From the NCBI GenBank assembly GCA_005240015.1, contig SBBV01000196.1, positions 1 to 7,788 on the forward strand: a DNA stretch of 7,788 nt, in the 5' to 3' direction. Under the pieces are notes generated by a model. It was given only the letters and a program-made list of their open reading frames with translations, did not search any database and was not told where the DNA came from. Shown here in pieces: positions 1 to 6,413 of the stretch; the stretch's first letter is position 1; each line of letters opens with the position of its first letter. Source of the stretch: Candidatus Odyssella thessalonicensis. GTDB lineage: Bacteria; Pseudomonadota; Alphaproteobacteria; Bin65. A program made the position numbers and the translations under genes.

Positions 1-558
1 GCCGGCGGTCTTCTCGTTCACCGCCGCGCGCATCTCGTTCAGGTTGCCGAACGCCACGTGGTCGAAGCCGTCGACGGCGGGGCCGAAGCCCTCGGTGTGC
101 TTGGGCTGGCCGCCGGCGAAGATCGTGGTGAGCGTGCGCCCGTGGAACGCGTTGTTGACGCAGAGGATGCGGTACTTGTCGGGGTTGCCGGCGGAATCGT
201 GATAGTGGCGCATCATCTTGATGCCGCACTCCACCGCTTCGGCACCCGAGTTGCAGAAGAACACCGCATCGGCAAAGGTCAGATCGACGAGGCGCTGCGC
301 CAGCTTCTCCTGGCCCGGGATCGTGTAGATGTTCGAGCAGTGCCAGAGCTTGCTCGCCTGCTCGCTGAGCGCCTTGACGAGATGCGGGTGGCAGTGCCCC
401 GAGGCGGTGACCGCGATGCCGCTGCCGAAATCGAGGAAGCGGCGGCCATCGGTCGCGTAGAGATAGGCGCCCTCGCCATGGCTGAAGGCGATGGGACTCC
501 GGTTGTAGGTCGGCAGAACGGCCGATTGGGCCGACGGCTTTTGTGCGGCGGCGTTCAT
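1..558 (-). CDS. argD: Acetylornithine aminotransferase, N-terminal 186 residues (3' end outside window)
   Basis: This is a PLP-dependent class III aminotransferase of arginine biosynthesis. It interconverts N-acetylglutamate semialdehyde and N2-acetylornithine in the cytoplasm, and many homologues also act on succinyl-diaminopimelate. The translation begins MNAAAQKPSAQ and carries ArgD landmarks: AYLYATDGRRFLDFGSGIAV (31-50), GHCHPHLV (54-61), LWHCSNIY (71-78), the PLP-phosphate-binding NSGAEAVE (103-110) and AFHGRT (137-142). The PLP lysine would lie beyond the window. The frame stays open to base 1, so this is an edge cut and not a truncation. The ATG at 558 is preceded by GGAG at an 8-nt spacing, which supports the start. 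It has its own promoter (660-688), so it need not be co-transcribed with the upstream SGNH gene. argF commonly follows argD in alphaproteobacteria, but that cannot be seen here. Confidence 0.95.
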   Translation of the reverse strand, partial: MNAAAQKPSAQSAVLPTYNRSPIAFSHGEGAYLYATDGRRFLDFGSGIAVTASGHCHPHLVKALSEQASKLWHCSNIYTIPGQEKLAQRLVDLTFADAVFFCNSGAEAVECGIKMMRHYHDSAGNPDKYRILCVNNAFHGRTLTTIFAGGQPKHTEGFGPAVDGFDHVAFGNLNEMRAAVNEKTAG

Positions 559-588
559 TGGTCTTACTCCGCTTTCGGGCGCTTTTCC

Positions 589-607
589 CCGGCCGTCGCT
601 CGGCCGG
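589..607 (-). promoter_or_regulatory. Hairpin in the argD leader
   Basis: CCGGCCG (589-595) and CGGCCGG (601-607) are perfect 7-bp complements around a 5-nt loop. They lie within the predicted argD 5' leader, ending about 30 nt before the start codon. No U-run follows on either strand, so it is not an intrinsic terminator. It might be a leader structure or a chance G+C palindrome. Confidence 0.35.
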
Positions 608-659
608 ACCCCGGCTCGACGCCGGCGCCGCCCACCCCGGGCGGTTGCGGAAAGCGCGG

Positions 660-688
660 ACTATCGGCCCCGCTTAAGGCTCTGTCAA
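660..688 (-). promoter_or_regulatory. sigma-70-type promoter for argD
   Basis: On the minus strand there is a perfect -35 box TTGACA (plus coordinates 683-688), a 17-nt spacer, and a -10 box GATAGT (660-665, 4 of 6 matches to TATAAT). The predicted transcript would start near 652-654, leaving a leader of about 95 nt before the argD ATG. The element is visible in the sequence. Its activity is inferred. Confidence 0.65.
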
Positions 689-832
689 TGCAGGGGAACT
701 CCGGTGCTCGACGGTGGCCGCGGGGCCGTTGAAACCGCGCGTCGAGCGCCTCGCCATCCCCAGCGCCGGCCCCCTCCGTCCAAACCACGCCACTTCTCGT
801 TTCGAGGTGACGCTGGGACCGGGGCGCCGGCG

Positions 833-1759
833 CTATCGTCGCGGCGTGATCTCGCGCGGCAGGTCGGCGCGGGGCGTGGTGCTCTTGGGGCCGCTGCCGG
901 GGGCCGTCGCGGTGGCGCGGCCGGGCAGGAACTGAACGACCTGGTCCTCGATCGCGTCGGCCATGAGCCCGGCGAGACAGCCATAGGAGAGGTCGTTCAT
1001 GTGGAAGAGGTCGGGCGACAAGAGCTGCGCGGGCGTGAACTGCCCGCTCTTGATGAAATGCTTCATGATCGAGAAGCGGCGGAAGACTGCGACCTCCTCC
1101 GTGGCCGCCACTTCGTGCATCGCCAGGAGATAGTCCTTGTAGCGCTGCACCCGCTCCGACCGCGGGTAGAACTGCATCTGGACGAGGATGACGTCGATGC
1201 CGTGCTGGCGCAGCTTCTCGATGCCGGCCTTGAGCGTGTTCCGGTAGTTCTCGACGCCGACGTCGCGGATCGCATCGTTGACGCCGGTCTGCCACAGCAC
1301 GAGATGCGGCTCGCGCGGGATCACGTCGCGCGCCATGCGCGCGAGCATGTCGCTGGCGAGCTGACCGCCGACGCCGAGATTCGTCACCTTGAAGTCCCAG
1401 CCGACGAAGCGCCGCTCGAGCTCGTCGTCGAGCTGCGCCGGATAGGAGGCGTGCGGCGAGCTGGCGCCGCTGCCGGCCGTGCTCGACGAGCCGAGCGCCA
1501 CGATGCGGATCAGCTTCGTGGACCGGAAGGCCTGGACGAGATTGGTGAGCGGCGCGCCGAAGCGCACCATGTGCTTGGGCGCGGTGCAGGGCGGCGCCGC
1601 GAGCGCGGCGCCCGCGCCAAGCGTCAGGGTTGCGAGGAGGGCGGCGGTGCCGGCACGGCGCGCTGCGGCGAAGCGCCCGGCGAAAGCCCGGCCCCCACCG
1701 CCGGCACCATGGCCGGCGACGTGCCCGGGATCACCTGGACTTTCTTGCGCAGGAGCCAA
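833..1759 (-). CDS. Exported SGNH/GDSL-type hydrolase or acyl-esterase
   Basis: This 308-residue frame has a signal-peptide-like stretch: RR at 34-35, hydrophobic core ~38-54, probable cleavage after ALA near 54. An SGNH fold follows. Block I is ALGSSSTAGSG (88-98) with S92 the likely nucleophile, and GSS replaces the usual GDS. Block II is NLGVGG (127-132), block III is GVND (159-162), and block V is DLFH (250-253), giving D250 and H253 for the triad. The tail from ~280 is rich in Pro, Thr and Arg. SGNH proteins cleave or transfer ester-linked groups; the substrate is unknown here. The only start codon ahead of the signal peptide is TTG at 1759, 136 nt inside opgC in another frame. An ATG at residue 64 would delete the export signal. 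It probably shares the opgC transcript and may modify the same glycan. Family assignment is firm, the start less so. Confidence 0.82.
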   Translation of the reverse strand: MAPAQESPGDPGHVAGHGAGGGGRAFAGRFAAARRAGTAALLATLTLGAGAALAAPPCTAPKHMVRFGAPLTNLVQAFRSTKLIRIVALGSSSTAGSGASSPHASYPAQLDDELERRFVGWDFKVTNLGVGGQLASDMLARMARDVIPREPHLVLWQTGVNDAIRDVGVENYRNTLKAGIEKLRQHGIDVILVQMQFYPRSERVQRYKDYLLAMHEVAATEEVAVFRRFSIMKHFIKSGQFTPAQLLSPDLFHMNDLSYGCLAGLMADAIEDQVVQFLPGRATATAPGSGPKSTTPRADLPREITPRR

Positions 1760-2871
1760 TTTGCCACCACCACCATCAGGCCGATGCCGCCCGCGTTGAT
1801 TGCGATCTGGATCCAGAGATCGCGGCCGGCCTCAACCATTAGGAACAAACCAACAAAGCATAGGATTGTTCCCAAAGTAAATATATCTAGTGAGCTACGG
1901 CCGCAGGCGATGACGCCCTTTGCCCAACCCTGGCGGAGCCAGCCGGCGGTGGGCTTGACGAATATGGCGACGAGATAGGCGACCGCGAGGATGTGGGCGA
2001 GCCGCCAGGGCGAGAGGCCCGACTTGTCCATCGGCGCCAGGAGATCGCCGCGGACGAGACGCCATTCCTCGAGGCCGGGAAGCTTGGTCCAGGGCGCGAT
2101 CACGATGAGGGCAAAGAGCGCGTAGAGCGCCGCCGCCGCGATCAGCCAGCGCCGGCGCGGCAGAATGACGCCCTTGGTCGCGGCGTGGCCGAGGATCGCG
2201 CCGATCGAGAATAGCAGCTGCCAGGCGAACGGGTTGAAGAACCAGCCGTCGTTGTTGGGATAGCTCGGCAGGTTGAGGCCGAGCGCCTTCGCCGCGGCAT
2301 AGACGCCGAGCGAGCCCATGAGCGCCCAGGCCCGGTGCCGCTTCAACAGCCAGAACAGCGCCGGGAGCCAGGCCAACAGCACGATGTAGAGCGGCAGGAT
2401 GTTGAGATAGATGAGGTGATGGTTGAGCGCCAACGCGCGCCAGATCGCCTCGAACGGCTCGAACGCGAACGGCACGAGATTGATGTATTCGTAGTAAAGG
2501 GGGTTCTCGAACGCGCGCGCGGCGACGCCGATGCCGCCGACGCACACGATCAGCAGCAGGATGTGCGCGACGTAGATTTCGCCGATGCGCTTCGCCACGC
2601 GGCGCGTGCCGGCCTTGAAACCCTGGCGCATGAAGCTGCGGCCGAAGGCGAGCGCCGCGGCGTAGCCCGAGATGAAGATGAAGATCTCGGCCGCGTCGGC
2701 GAAGCCGAAATTCTTGAACGTGAAATGGGCAAACACATTGCCCGGCACGTGATCGACGAAGATGAAGATCAGCGCCAGGCCGCGGAAGAAATCGAGCCGC
2801 AGATCGCGCTCGCCCCGGACGGCCGGCGAAAGCGGCAACGCGTCTACGTTCAAAATCGAGGTTGCAGGCAC
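1624..2871 (-). CDS. opgC: OpgC-family membrane succinyltransferase of periplasmic glucans
   Basis: This 415-residue polytopic protein has the OpgC hallmarks. The N-terminus ERDLRLDFFRGLALIFIFVD (21-40) is followed by HVPGN, AEIFIFISGYAAALAFGR (61-78), YYEYINLVPF (126-135) and the GRSSLDIFTLGTILCFVG segment (324-341). About ten hydrophobic segments span 29-373. OpgC proteins transfer succinyl groups across the inner membrane onto osmoregulated periplasmic glucans. The start is GTG at 2871 with a GAGAGGGG ribosome site about 10 nt upstream, and the conserved RDLRLDFFRG motif begins 20 residues in, as is usual. After the last membrane helix there is a ~40-residue Pro/Ala/Ser-rich tail (~376-415), which overlaps the SGNH gene. 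Residues ~325-347 are encoded by an AT-rich, rare-codon patch unlike the rest of the gene. Glucan succinylation is inferred from the family; another glycan or acyl donor is possible. Confidence 0.88.
   Translation of the reverse strand: MPATSILNVDALPLSPAVRGERDLRLDFFRGLALIFIFVDHVPGNVFAHFTFKNFGFADAAEIFIFISGYAAALAFGRSFMRQGFKAGTRRVAKRIGEIYVAHILLLIVCVGGIGVAARAFENPLYYEYINLVPFAFEPFEAIWRALALNHHLIYLNILPLYIVLLAWLPALFWLLKRHRAWALMGSLGVYAAAKALGLNLPSYPNNDGWFFNPFAWQLLFSIGAILGHAATKGVILPRRRWLIAAAALYALFALIVIAPWTKLPGLEEWRLVRGDLLAPMDKSGLSPWRLAHILAVAYLVAIFVKPTAGWLRQGWAKGVIACGRSSLDIFTLGTILCFVGLFLMVEAGRDLWIQIAINAGGIGLMVVVANWLLRKKVQVIPGTSPAMVPAVGAGLSPGASPQRAVPAPPPSSQP
1834..1898 (-). other. AT-rich rare-codon patch inside opgC
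   Basis: By hand count this 65-nt stretch has 23 G or C (35%) while the flanks are typical of the G+C-rich window. On the coding strand it uses codons such as TCA, CTA, ATA, TTT, ACT, GGA, ACA, GTT and GGT, which neighbouring codons avoid. It encodes residues ~325-347, a conserved membrane segment, so it is coding and not an insertion. No convincing -35/-10 pair for an internal promoter was found in it. Confidence 0.6.
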
Positions 2872-3176
2872 GGCTCGCGAGCCCCTCTCGGTCGATCGCT
2901 TCTCCCCCTCGCAGTTTTCGGATTGGCCGCGTTCGGATGCGCGGCAGACGCGTCTTCTAGACGACCTTTATGGCGGACGCTAGGTATGAATACAGAGGTC
3001 ACGCGAAAGTGATTCCCTCCATTATTTCAAACACTTATGAGATTTTCGCATGATTGCTCTGACATTTTAAGGGCTTGCAGCGGATGCAGGCCATGCCGAC
3101 CGCGAGCACCCTCCGCCGAGCATGCCGGCAAAGCCGGTCCGGCGGGCGAGAAGCGCGAGCGGGCATCGCGCCAGTG
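2872..3176. other. Non-coding gap between hlyD-like gene and opgC, with probable opgC promoter region
   Basis: No supportable gene lies here. The part next to opgC (2872-3000) is mixed in composition and holds its ribosome site. The segment ~3005-3072 is clearly AT-rich and, read toward opgC, contains -10-like hexamers AATAAT (3021-3026) and TAAAAT (3064-3069), but neither has a convincing -35 partner. The part next to the adaptor gene is again G+C-rich with small inverted repeats (CCGGC-AAA-GCCGG at 3125-3137). I infer that opgC transcription starts in the AT-rich core. Confidence 0.4.
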
Positions 3177-3191
3177 CTATTTCGCTCGCGC
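3153..3191 (-). terminator. Weak terminator-like inverted repeat at the end of the exporter operon
   Basis: GCGCGAGCG (3153-3161) and CGCTCGCGC (3183-3191) are a perfect 9-bp inverted repeat around 21 nt, spanning the stop codon of the adaptor gene (3177-3179). No U-run follows in the direction of transcription, so this is at best a structured 3' end and may be fortuitous in such G+C-rich DNA. Confidence 0.2.
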
Positions 3192-4292
3192 CGCGCTGGT
3201 CTGCGTCGCGCCCCTTACCTCGCCCGGCGGCGCCGCGATGAACACGTCGACCTGCTGGCCGATGCGCGCCGGAAATTGCTTGGGGTCGAAGCGGTAGAGG
3301 ATCTGGAGCACGCGCGTATCGACGCGTTCCTGCGTGCCGCCGGCGAGATTGCGCTTCGGCACCACCATCGGCTCGAAGCGGACGAAAGCGAGATCGGTGC
3401 GGACGGCCGCATTGCCGCGCAGCTGCGCCTGCGCCGCGGCGCCGGCGCGCACGCGCCACGCGTCGGTCTCGTCCACCTCGACGCGCACATGGAGCGTGGC
3501 GGTGGCGCCGAGCGACAGCAGCGGCTCGACGAGCACGCCGGGCGGCGCGTATTCGCCGAGGCGGACATTGACCTTGAGCACGGTGCCGGCGATCGGCGCC
3601 TTGATCACGGTCTTGTCGAGATCGATGCTCGCGCGGTCGCGCTTGGCGGCGGCGGCGGCGCGGCGCGCCTCGGCCTCCCGGCGCTGGGCGCCCAGCACGT
3701 CCAGATTGCGCTCGGCGGCGACGATGGCCGCGCGCGCGGACTGCACCGCGGCCTCGGCCTTCCGGGCGTCGGCGCCGGTCGCCTCGAGCTTCTGGCGCGA
3801 GGCCCAGTCCTTGGCGGCGAGCTCGGCGAAGCGCCGGCGGTCCGCGTCGGCGCGCACGAGCTCGGCTTCGGCGCTGGCGAGTTGCGCCTTCGCTTGGAGG
3901 ACCAGCGCCTTCTGCGCCTCGATCTGGCGGCCGAAGGTGGCGATCGACGCGTCGGCGAGCGCCAGGCTCGCCTCCGCGTCGGCCAATGCCGCGCGGTAGC
4001 CGCGGTCGTCGATGGCGAACAGCGGCGCGCCCGCCTCGACCGCCTGCCCCGCCGCCACGAACACGCGCGCCACGACGCCGCCGAGCTCGGTGGCGACCGC
4101 GATCGTCTCGCTCGACGGCTCGACAAGGCCGACGCCGGCGACGCGCGCCTTGAACGGGCTGGCGGGCGGCGCCAAGAGCGGCTCGGACTTCAAGCGCGGC
4201 TGGTGCGCGGCGAGGACCGAGTAGGCGGCGAAAGCGAGCGCGCCCGCGGCAAGCAGCGGCAATCCGTGGCGCGTGAAGCTGAACCGTTTCAT
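3177..4292 (-). CDS. HlyD/DevB-like periplasmic adaptor (membrane fusion protein) of the ABC exporter
   Basis: This 371-residue protein has an N-terminal membrane anchor or uncleaved signal (~11-29) after a basic MKRFSFTRH start. The first half of a lipoyl-like domain follows (~64-95, ATELGGVVARVFVAAGQAV). A long Ala/Glu/Arg-rich alpha-hairpin spans ~100-220, the second lipoyl half is TVIKAPIAGTVLKVNVRLGE (228-247), and a beta-barrel region runs ~265-350. This order is diagnostic of periplasmic adaptors linking an inner-membrane transporter to an outer-membrane channel. It is the last gene of the operon, 10 nt after the ATPase stop. Its ribosome site TAGGAG overlaps that stop codon, with a 7-nt spacing to ATG. 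Its association with an FtsX-type permease and ATPase makes it closer to DevB/MacA than to RND adaptors. No outer-membrane partner is encoded in the window. The substrate (lipid, peptide or drug) is unknown. Confidence 0.9.
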   Translation of the reverse strand: MKRFSFTRHGLPLLAAGALAFAAYSVLAAHQPRLKSEPLLAPPASPFKARVAGVGLVEPSSETIAVATELGGVVARVFVAAGQAVEAGAPLFAIDDRGYRAALADAEASLALADASIATFGRQIEAQKALVLQAKAQLASAEAELVRADADRRRFAELAAKDWASRQKLEATGADARKAEAAVQSARAAIVAAERNLDVLGAQRREAEARRAAAAAKRDRASIDLDKTVIKAPIAGTVLKVNVRLGEYAPPGVLVEPLLSLGATATLHVRVEVDETDAWRVRAGAAAQAQLRGNAAVRTDLAFVRFEPMVVPKRNLAGGTQERVDTRVLQILYRFDPKQFPARIGQQVDVFIAAPPGEVRGATQTSAARAK

Positions 4293-4302
4293 GGCGAATC
4301 TC

Positions 4303-5244
4303 CTACGCGAGCGCTGAACCCAGGTTGTCGTCTCCGCGGAGCGTCACAGGTTGGGAGTCGCTGAGACGCCCGTCCTCCATCGCGACAATCCGGTCGCCGA
4401 ACGGGAAGATGCGGTTGTCGTGCGTCACCACGATCACGGCGCGGCCGCGGCCGACCGCGACGTTTTTCAGCATCTCCATCACCGTGCGCCCGCTCTCGGC
4501 ATCGAGCGCGGCGGTGGGCTCGTCGCAGACGATGAGGCTCGGCTCGTGCACGAGCGCGCGCGCGATCGCGACGCGCTGCTGCTGCCCGCCCGAAAGCTGG
4601 CGCGGGAGCTTCTCGGCATGCTCGGCCATGCCGAGCCGCTCGAGCACCTGGCGCGCGGCCTCGACCGCCTTGGCCTCGGGCACCTTGGCCGCGAACAGCG
4701 GCACGGCCGCATTCTCGGCCGCCGTGAGCGCCGGCAGGAGATTGTATTGCTGGAAGATGAAGCCGATGGCGCGGCGGCGGAACGCCGCCTTCTTGGCGTC
4801 GGAGAGGCGCGTCAAGTTCTCGCCCTGCACGATCACCTCGCCTTCGGTGGGTGTCAGGATGCCGGCGATGATCGAGATGAGCGTGGTCTTGCCGCAACCC
4901 GAGGGCCCGACCAGGAGCGCCATCTCGCCGGCCGGCAGCGCAAGGTCGATGCCGTGCAGCACGCGCAGCGTGCCGCCGCCCGATTCGAAATCCTTGACGA
5001 TGCCGTGGCAGGCGACGGCGTGTTCCCCGCCACCGCCACGCTCATCCGGGTTTGTCGCCCCCGCGAAAGCGGGGGCCCATCTCTCCACGGCATCGGCGTT
5101 CAGCGCCGAGCGCACGTCGCTGGAGGCATGGGTCCCCGCTTTCGCGGGCACGACATGGTGAGACTTGGGCTCAGCGGCGCGGCGCGGCGCGAGATCGGGC
5201 ACGACCAGACGGTTCTCGGTAACCGGGAGCCAGAGCGTGCTCAT
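4303..5244 (-). CDS. ABC exporter ATP-binding subunit (DevA/MacB/LolD-like) with repeat-derived N-terminal insert
   Basis: This 313-residue ATPase has every catalytic motif intact: Walker A GPSGCGKT (113-120), Q-loop FIFQQYNLL (162-170), signature LSGGQQQRVAIARAL (217-231), Walker B LIVCDEP (237-243) and H-loop VVTHDNRIF (272-280). THDNRIF is typical of DevA-like subunits. It would sit in the cytoplasm as a dimer driving the FtsX-like permease. The nucleotide-binding domain begins only at ~residue 76 (AVACHGIVKDF). The extra N-terminus contains residues ~31-65, starting VVPAKAGTH and ending APAFAGAT, encoded by a palindromic repeat element (5053-5155). The chosen ATG at 5244 lies 5 nt after the permease stop, indicating translational coupling. 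A GTG within the element (residue 53) could give a shorter protein, and no start exists between the insert and the domain. The stop overlaps the adaptor's ribosome site. Confidence 0.92.
   Translation of the reverse strand: MSTLWLPVTENRLVVPDLAPRRAAEPKSHHVVPAKAGTHASSDVRSALNADAVERWAPAFAGATNPDERGGGGEHAVACHGIVKDFESGGGTLRVLHGIDLALPAGEMALLVGPSGCGKTTLISIIAGILTPTEGEVIVQGENLTRLSDAKKAAFRRRAIGFIFQQYNLLPALTAAENAAVPLFAAKVPEAKAVEAARQVLERLGMAEHAEKLPRQLSGGQQQRVAIARALVHEPSLIVCDEPTAALDAESGRTVMEMLKNVAVGRGRAVIVVTHDNRIFPFGDRIVAMEDGRLSDSQPVTLRGDDNLGSALA
5053..5155. repeat. Palindromic repeat element inserted in frame in the ABC ATPase gene
   Basis: Two 27-nt arms (5053-5079 and 5129-5155) are inverted copies of each other with 24 of 27 positions complementary, separated by 49 nt. 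Each arm is itself a small palindrome around CCCGC-GAAA-GCGGG or its complement; the left arm forms a 7-bp stem with a GAAA loop. This architecture matches dispersed palindromic repeats common in alphaproteobacterial intergenic regions. When read through they give peptides of the type 'VVPAKAGTH...WAPAFAGATN', and this is exactly the ATPase frame here. No second copy and no clear target-site duplication was seen in this window. Confidence 0.8.
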
Positions 5245-5249
5245 GGCAC

Positions 5250-6392
5250 TCACCCACGGAAGACGATGGCGGGATCGACCACGAGCACGCGGCGGATGCT
5301 GGCGAGGCTCGCGATCAGGATGATGAGCAGCACCGCTGCGGCGGTGCCGAGCATCACCTCCCAGGGCAGGCTGAAGCCGCGCAGGCTCACCGCGGCGCGG
5401 CCGGTGACCTCGAAGAAGATCGCCGAGAAGCCGATGCCGAGGCTGTAGCCGATGGCGGCGACGACGAGCGCCTGCAGCGTCACCATGCCGAGGATGGTGC
5501 CGTTGCCGACGCCCATGGCCTTGAGCGCGCCGAACTGGCGCAGGTTCTCGAGCACGAAGATGTAGAAGGTCTGCCCCGCCACCGCGGCGCCGACGATGAA
5601 GCCCAACAGCACCGTGATGCCGAAGTTCACCGGGATGCCGGTGCGCTCGAGATAGTAGTTGATGGTCGCCCACATGAACTGGCGCCAGGTCAGCGCCTTC
5701 AAGCCGGTCTCGGCCTCGATGCGCCTGGCGAGCGCCGCCACGTCCTGGCCGGGCTCGGCGCGCACGAGGACGTAGGACAGCGGCTTGCGCGTGCGGCCGA
5801 CATAGCGCAGCGCGTCGCTGTATTTCGCGAACACCACCGGGAAGGTCGTGAACGGCGCCGCCGCTTCGCACACGCCGACCACGTTGGCGCGGCGATCGTT
5901 GAGCTCGAAGCTCTTGCCCGGCTTCACCTCTTCGCCGGGCCAGATGAACAGGTGGCCGGCGCGGTCGATGACCACAGCATCGGGGCGCTTGAGGTCGGCG
6001 GCCGAACCCATCAGCATGGCGGGGCAAAGTCCCGCCAGCGACGCATCGTCGACGCCGAGCATGAACACCTGCTGCAGCACGCCATCGGTCGAGCGCGCCA
6101 CGGTCAGCGCCTTGAAGAACGGCGTCGCCCAGGCGACACCCTCGACGCCGCGTACGCGCCAGAGCTGCGTCGCGGTCATCGGCTCGACCTCCTCGACGTA
6201 TTGCACGCGCGGGTCCATGACCCAGAGATCGGCCTCGCGCACGTCGAGGATCTGGCTCGCGGTGCGCGCCATCAGGCCGATGAAGATCGAGACCTGCTGC
6301 GACATCAGCATGGTGGCGAACGCGATGCCGAAGACGAGGCCCAGATACTTGGCCCGGTCTCCCAGCAGCATTTTGAGGGCGACGCCGCGCAT
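5250..6392 (-). CDS. FtsX/DevC-like permease of the ABC exporter
   Basis: This 380-residue inner-membrane protein has the MacB/FtsX-type layout. One N-terminal membrane helix (~17-38) is followed by a large periplasmic domain (~45-250, starting around LDVREADLWVMDP) and three C-terminal helices (~256-280, 303-325, 345-366). The conserved LENLRQFGALKAMGV (281-295) after the second helix is the usual coupling segment that contacts the ATPase. DevC of the cyanobacterial glycolipid exporter DevBCA is the closest named architecture I recognise; the substrate here is unknown. It is the first gene of the operon. The ATG at 6392 follows a modest AAGCGGA/AAGG ribosome site, and the next gene starts 5 nt after its stop. 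Its start lies 21 nt from a 23-bp palindromic operator, so repression by the divergent TetR protein is likely. Confidence 0.9.
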   Translation of the reverse strand: MRGVALKMLLGDRAKYLGLVFGIAFATMLMSQQVSIFIGLMARTASQILDVREADLWVMDPRVQYVEEVEPMTATQLWRVRGVEGVAWATPFFKALTVARSTDGVLQQVFMLGVDDASLAGLCPAMLMGSAADLKRPDAVVIDRAGHLFIWPGEEVKPGKSFELNDRRANVVGVCEAAAPFTTFPVVFAKYSDALRYVGRTRKPLSYVLVRAEPGQDVAALARRIEAETGLKALTWRQFMWATINYYLERTGIPVNFGITVLLGFIVGAAVAGQTFYIFVLENLRQFGALKAMGVGNGTILGMVTLQALVVAAIGYSLGIGFSAIFFEVTGRAAVSLRGFSLPWEVMLGTAAAVLLIILIASLASIRRVLVVDPAIVFRG

Positions 6393-6413
6393 GGCCTTGA
6401 TCCGCTTGAAAAA

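Noticed and set aside
58..732. Plus-strand open frame of 224 codons opposite argD
   Set aside because: The minus strand encodes an unmistakable acetylornithine aminotransferase across this stretch, and the plus-strand product has no recognisable feature.
706..747. GCTCGAC/GTCGAGC inverted repeat as terminator of the SGNH gene
   Set aside because: The 7-bp arms are separated by 28 nt and no U-run follows. A 10-bp palindrome right at the stop (823-832) is equally unconvincing as a terminator.
704..1978. Long plus-strand open frame of 424 codons opposite the SGNH hydrolase and opgC 3' end
   Set aside because: It is the antisense of two well-supported genes, its translation is Arg/Ala/Gly-rich and shows no family motif. 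Such shadows are expected in G+C-rich DNA.
3075..4364. Long plus-strand open frame of 429 codons opposite the HlyD-like adaptor
   Set aside because: The repetitive Arg/Leu/Ala translation has no domain, and the minus-strand frame has a complete adaptor architecture with ribosome site and operon context.
5053..5155. Interpreting the palindrome pair as an intrinsic terminator or IS end
   Set aside because: It has no U-run, there is no transposase, and it lies inside an intact open frame with coupled genes on both sides. A dispersed palindromic repeat fits better.
4303..6027. Extended 574-codon reading of the ATPase frame
   Set aside because: The upstream part lies over the permease in a different frame and is low-complexity Arg-rich. 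The ATG at 5244, 5 nt after the permease stop, is the sensible start.
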